From Orientallactaga sibirica (Eukaryota; Chordata; Mammalia; Rodentia; Dipodidae): a stretch of DNA of 64,000 bases. The translations under genes were made by a program, and so were the position numbers. This document shows positions 1-64,000 of the stretch, in pieces. Positions within the stretch are counted from its first letter, which is position 1; each line of letters begins with the position of its first letter. The DNA lies in contig JAEOAD010000004.1 of NCBI GenBank assembly GCA_036365145.1, forward strand, positions 48,142,001-48,206,000, read 5' to 3'. The notes below the pieces were generated by a model. The model was given only the letters and a program-made list of their open reading frames with translations. It was not told the origin of the DNA and did not search any database.

Positions 1-134
1 CTGGGGGAAGACAATACCATGGCGTACACCTTTCTATCCTGTGGCTCTCACATTCTTTCTTGTGTAATGTTCCCTAAGTCTTTCTTGAAGGGCATGTTGG
101 AAGGCTAATTTAGGTTTTTTGTTTGTTTTGTTTT

Positions 135-220
135 GGTATTTTTTCGAGGTAGGGTGTCCCTCTAGTTTAGGTTGACCTGGACCTTACTCTGTAGTTCAAG
201 CTGGTCTTGAACTCACACAC
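135..220 (-). mobile_element. B1-type SINE, partial
   Basis: Antisense B1 half starting TTTTTTCGAGGTAGGGTGTC and ending within the GAACTCAC segment. Confidence 0.75.
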
Positions 221-480
221 TCTAAATAAAATTGGTCATCTTTACTGACTCAAGAATGCCACAGATTTGGTTTGCTGTCTTAGGGATTTTACATTAATTC
301 CACTAAGATAAATCGAGCACAGAGAAGCAGAAAGAGCAAATAAGTAAAAATCAACCATCCATCTATTAACTAGAGAAAGCCATGGGTATGTATATGTATA
401 TATTGCCTAATATTAAGGCTCTTTCATTGAGTTATTAGCCAAATAAGTGACCTGCTTTTGTTTGAAATTGATTAGGGAAG

Positions 481-504
481 CTTATTATTATTATTATTAT
501 TTTG
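481..504. repeat. (TTA)n microsatellite
   Basis: About seven TTA units shortly before exon 2. Confidence 0.8.
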
Positions 505-560
505 GCTACTTTGGTTGAAGAAAAGACACAATAATCACAGCAGTGCTTTTTATGTTATAG

Positions 561-587
561 GGTTGTTGACAGCAGATTGCAAATACT
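561..587 (+). other. ABCB11: ABCB11 5' UTR part of exon 2
   Basis: These 27 bases lie between a 3' splice site (AG at 559-560) and the start codon. An A at -3 (585) gives an adequate Kozak context; +4 is T. In human ABCB11 the ATG also sits in exon 2 behind a noncoding exon 1. I could not recognise exon 1 or the FXR-responsive promoter in bases 1-560, so they probably lie upstream of the window. Confidence 0.75.
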
Positions 588-63484
<62,897 letters not shown>

Positions 63485-64000
63485 GTAATCTCATGAGACC
63501 TAATTTTCTGCTCATGATTTAGTAGGTGTCAGGCAAACTGTTGAAATGATGAATGCAAAGAGATGTATGTGCCAAAAGATTTGATGCGTAAGCTTGCCAG
63601 GTAAAGAGAAACAGTGAGGCAAACATAGATGCTTACACATTTGAGTTCCTCTCAAATGCTTATATTATGTTCCAACTCTCTGCATGCTTATTTGAAGGGG
63701 TGGATGGTTAATTTTTCTACTGATGTTTTCAGTCTTGCTGTCTACACATAGAAGAGAAGAACTTAGTATCTTTTTGTTTTGTTTTGTTTTGTTTTTTGAG
63801 GTTGAGATGGGGTCTTACTCTAAACCCAGGCTGACCTGGATTCACTATGTAGTCTCAGGGTGGCCTCAGACTCTCTGCGATCCTCCTTCCTCTGCCTCCT
63901 AAGTGCTGGGATTAAAAGTGTGCGCCACCACGCCTGGCTTGAGCTTAGTATCTTTTTAGTGGCATAGAATTTTTCATACTTTAGGGTTTGCTAGGCTTGT
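63485..64000 (+). other. ABCB11: ABCB11 intron 22, 5' part
   Basis: Runs off the window; one antisense B1 at 63768-63939 and otherwise unassigned. Confidence 0.85.
63768..63939 (-). mobile_element. B1-type SINE
   Basis: (GTTTT)n tail, GGGTCTTACTCTAAACCCAG, CACCACGCCTGGC. Confidence 0.9.

Larger units (their letters stand above)
1..560 (+). other. ABCB11: ABCB11 intron 1, 3' end
   Basis: Apart from a partial B1 and a short (TTA)n run at 481-501 I see nothing in it. No exon-like or promoter-like sequence was recognised. The acceptor at 551-560 is TATGTTATAG. Confidence 0.6.

Noticed and set aside
1..560. ABCB11 promoter, FXR element and noncoding exon 1
   Set aside because: No IR-1 element, TATA-like context or exon 1 sequence could be recognised. 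The region behaves as the end of intron 1.

Overview
This is nuclear DNA from a rodent. It covers the 5' two thirds of one protein-coding gene on the + strand, ABCB11 (bile salt export pump, BSEP). Two young SINE families fill the introns: a 7SL-derived B1-type element (more than 30 copies by my count) and a tRNA-derived element of the B2 superfamily (more than 40 copies) whose head starts GGGCTGGAGAGATGGCTTAG. The second family resembles the DIP elements described from jerboas. Together with rodent MaLR LTRs and B4-like ID/B1 fusions, this points to a dipodid (jerboa-like) genome. The species call is an inference from repeats.

ABCB11 runs left to right. The first 560 bases are intron. The ATG exon (exon 2, start codon at 588) is followed by 20 more coding exons, ending with exon 22 at 63484; the gene continues beyond the window. 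All 21 exons join in frame with GT-AG introns and no stop, giving 936 residues. These cover the N-terminus, the first transmembrane domain with four N-glycosylation sites in its first extracellular loop, the complete first nucleotide-binding domain, the linker, and the second transmembrane domain as far as TM9/TM10. The rest of that domain and NBD2 (human exons 23-28) lie outside. Exon numbers follow the human gene, and comparisons with human or mouse protein are from memory.

Introns range from 84 bases (intron 20) to about 7.7 kb (intron 18). They hold 5'-truncated and old L1 pieces (near 2.9, 11.7-14.5, 24.5-25.6, 42.6, 58.6, 60.3-61.1 and 62.4 kb), L2 and MIR relics, four MaLR-type LTRs that all lie antisense to the gene, and many microsatellites.

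I found no CRISPR array, operon, phage or second intact gene, and no evidence for a new multi-gene system. Three small structures merit a second look. One is an inverted partial copy of exon 12 inside intron 12, with a 27-base perfect match able to pair with the exon in the pre-mRNA. The second is a 36-base tailless SINE-head insertion flanked by a perfect 20-base target-site duplication. The third is a longer DIP subfamily carrying a motif like the CTCF core. A GC-richer block at 21.85-24.2 kb may be a decayed processed pseudogene on the - strand.
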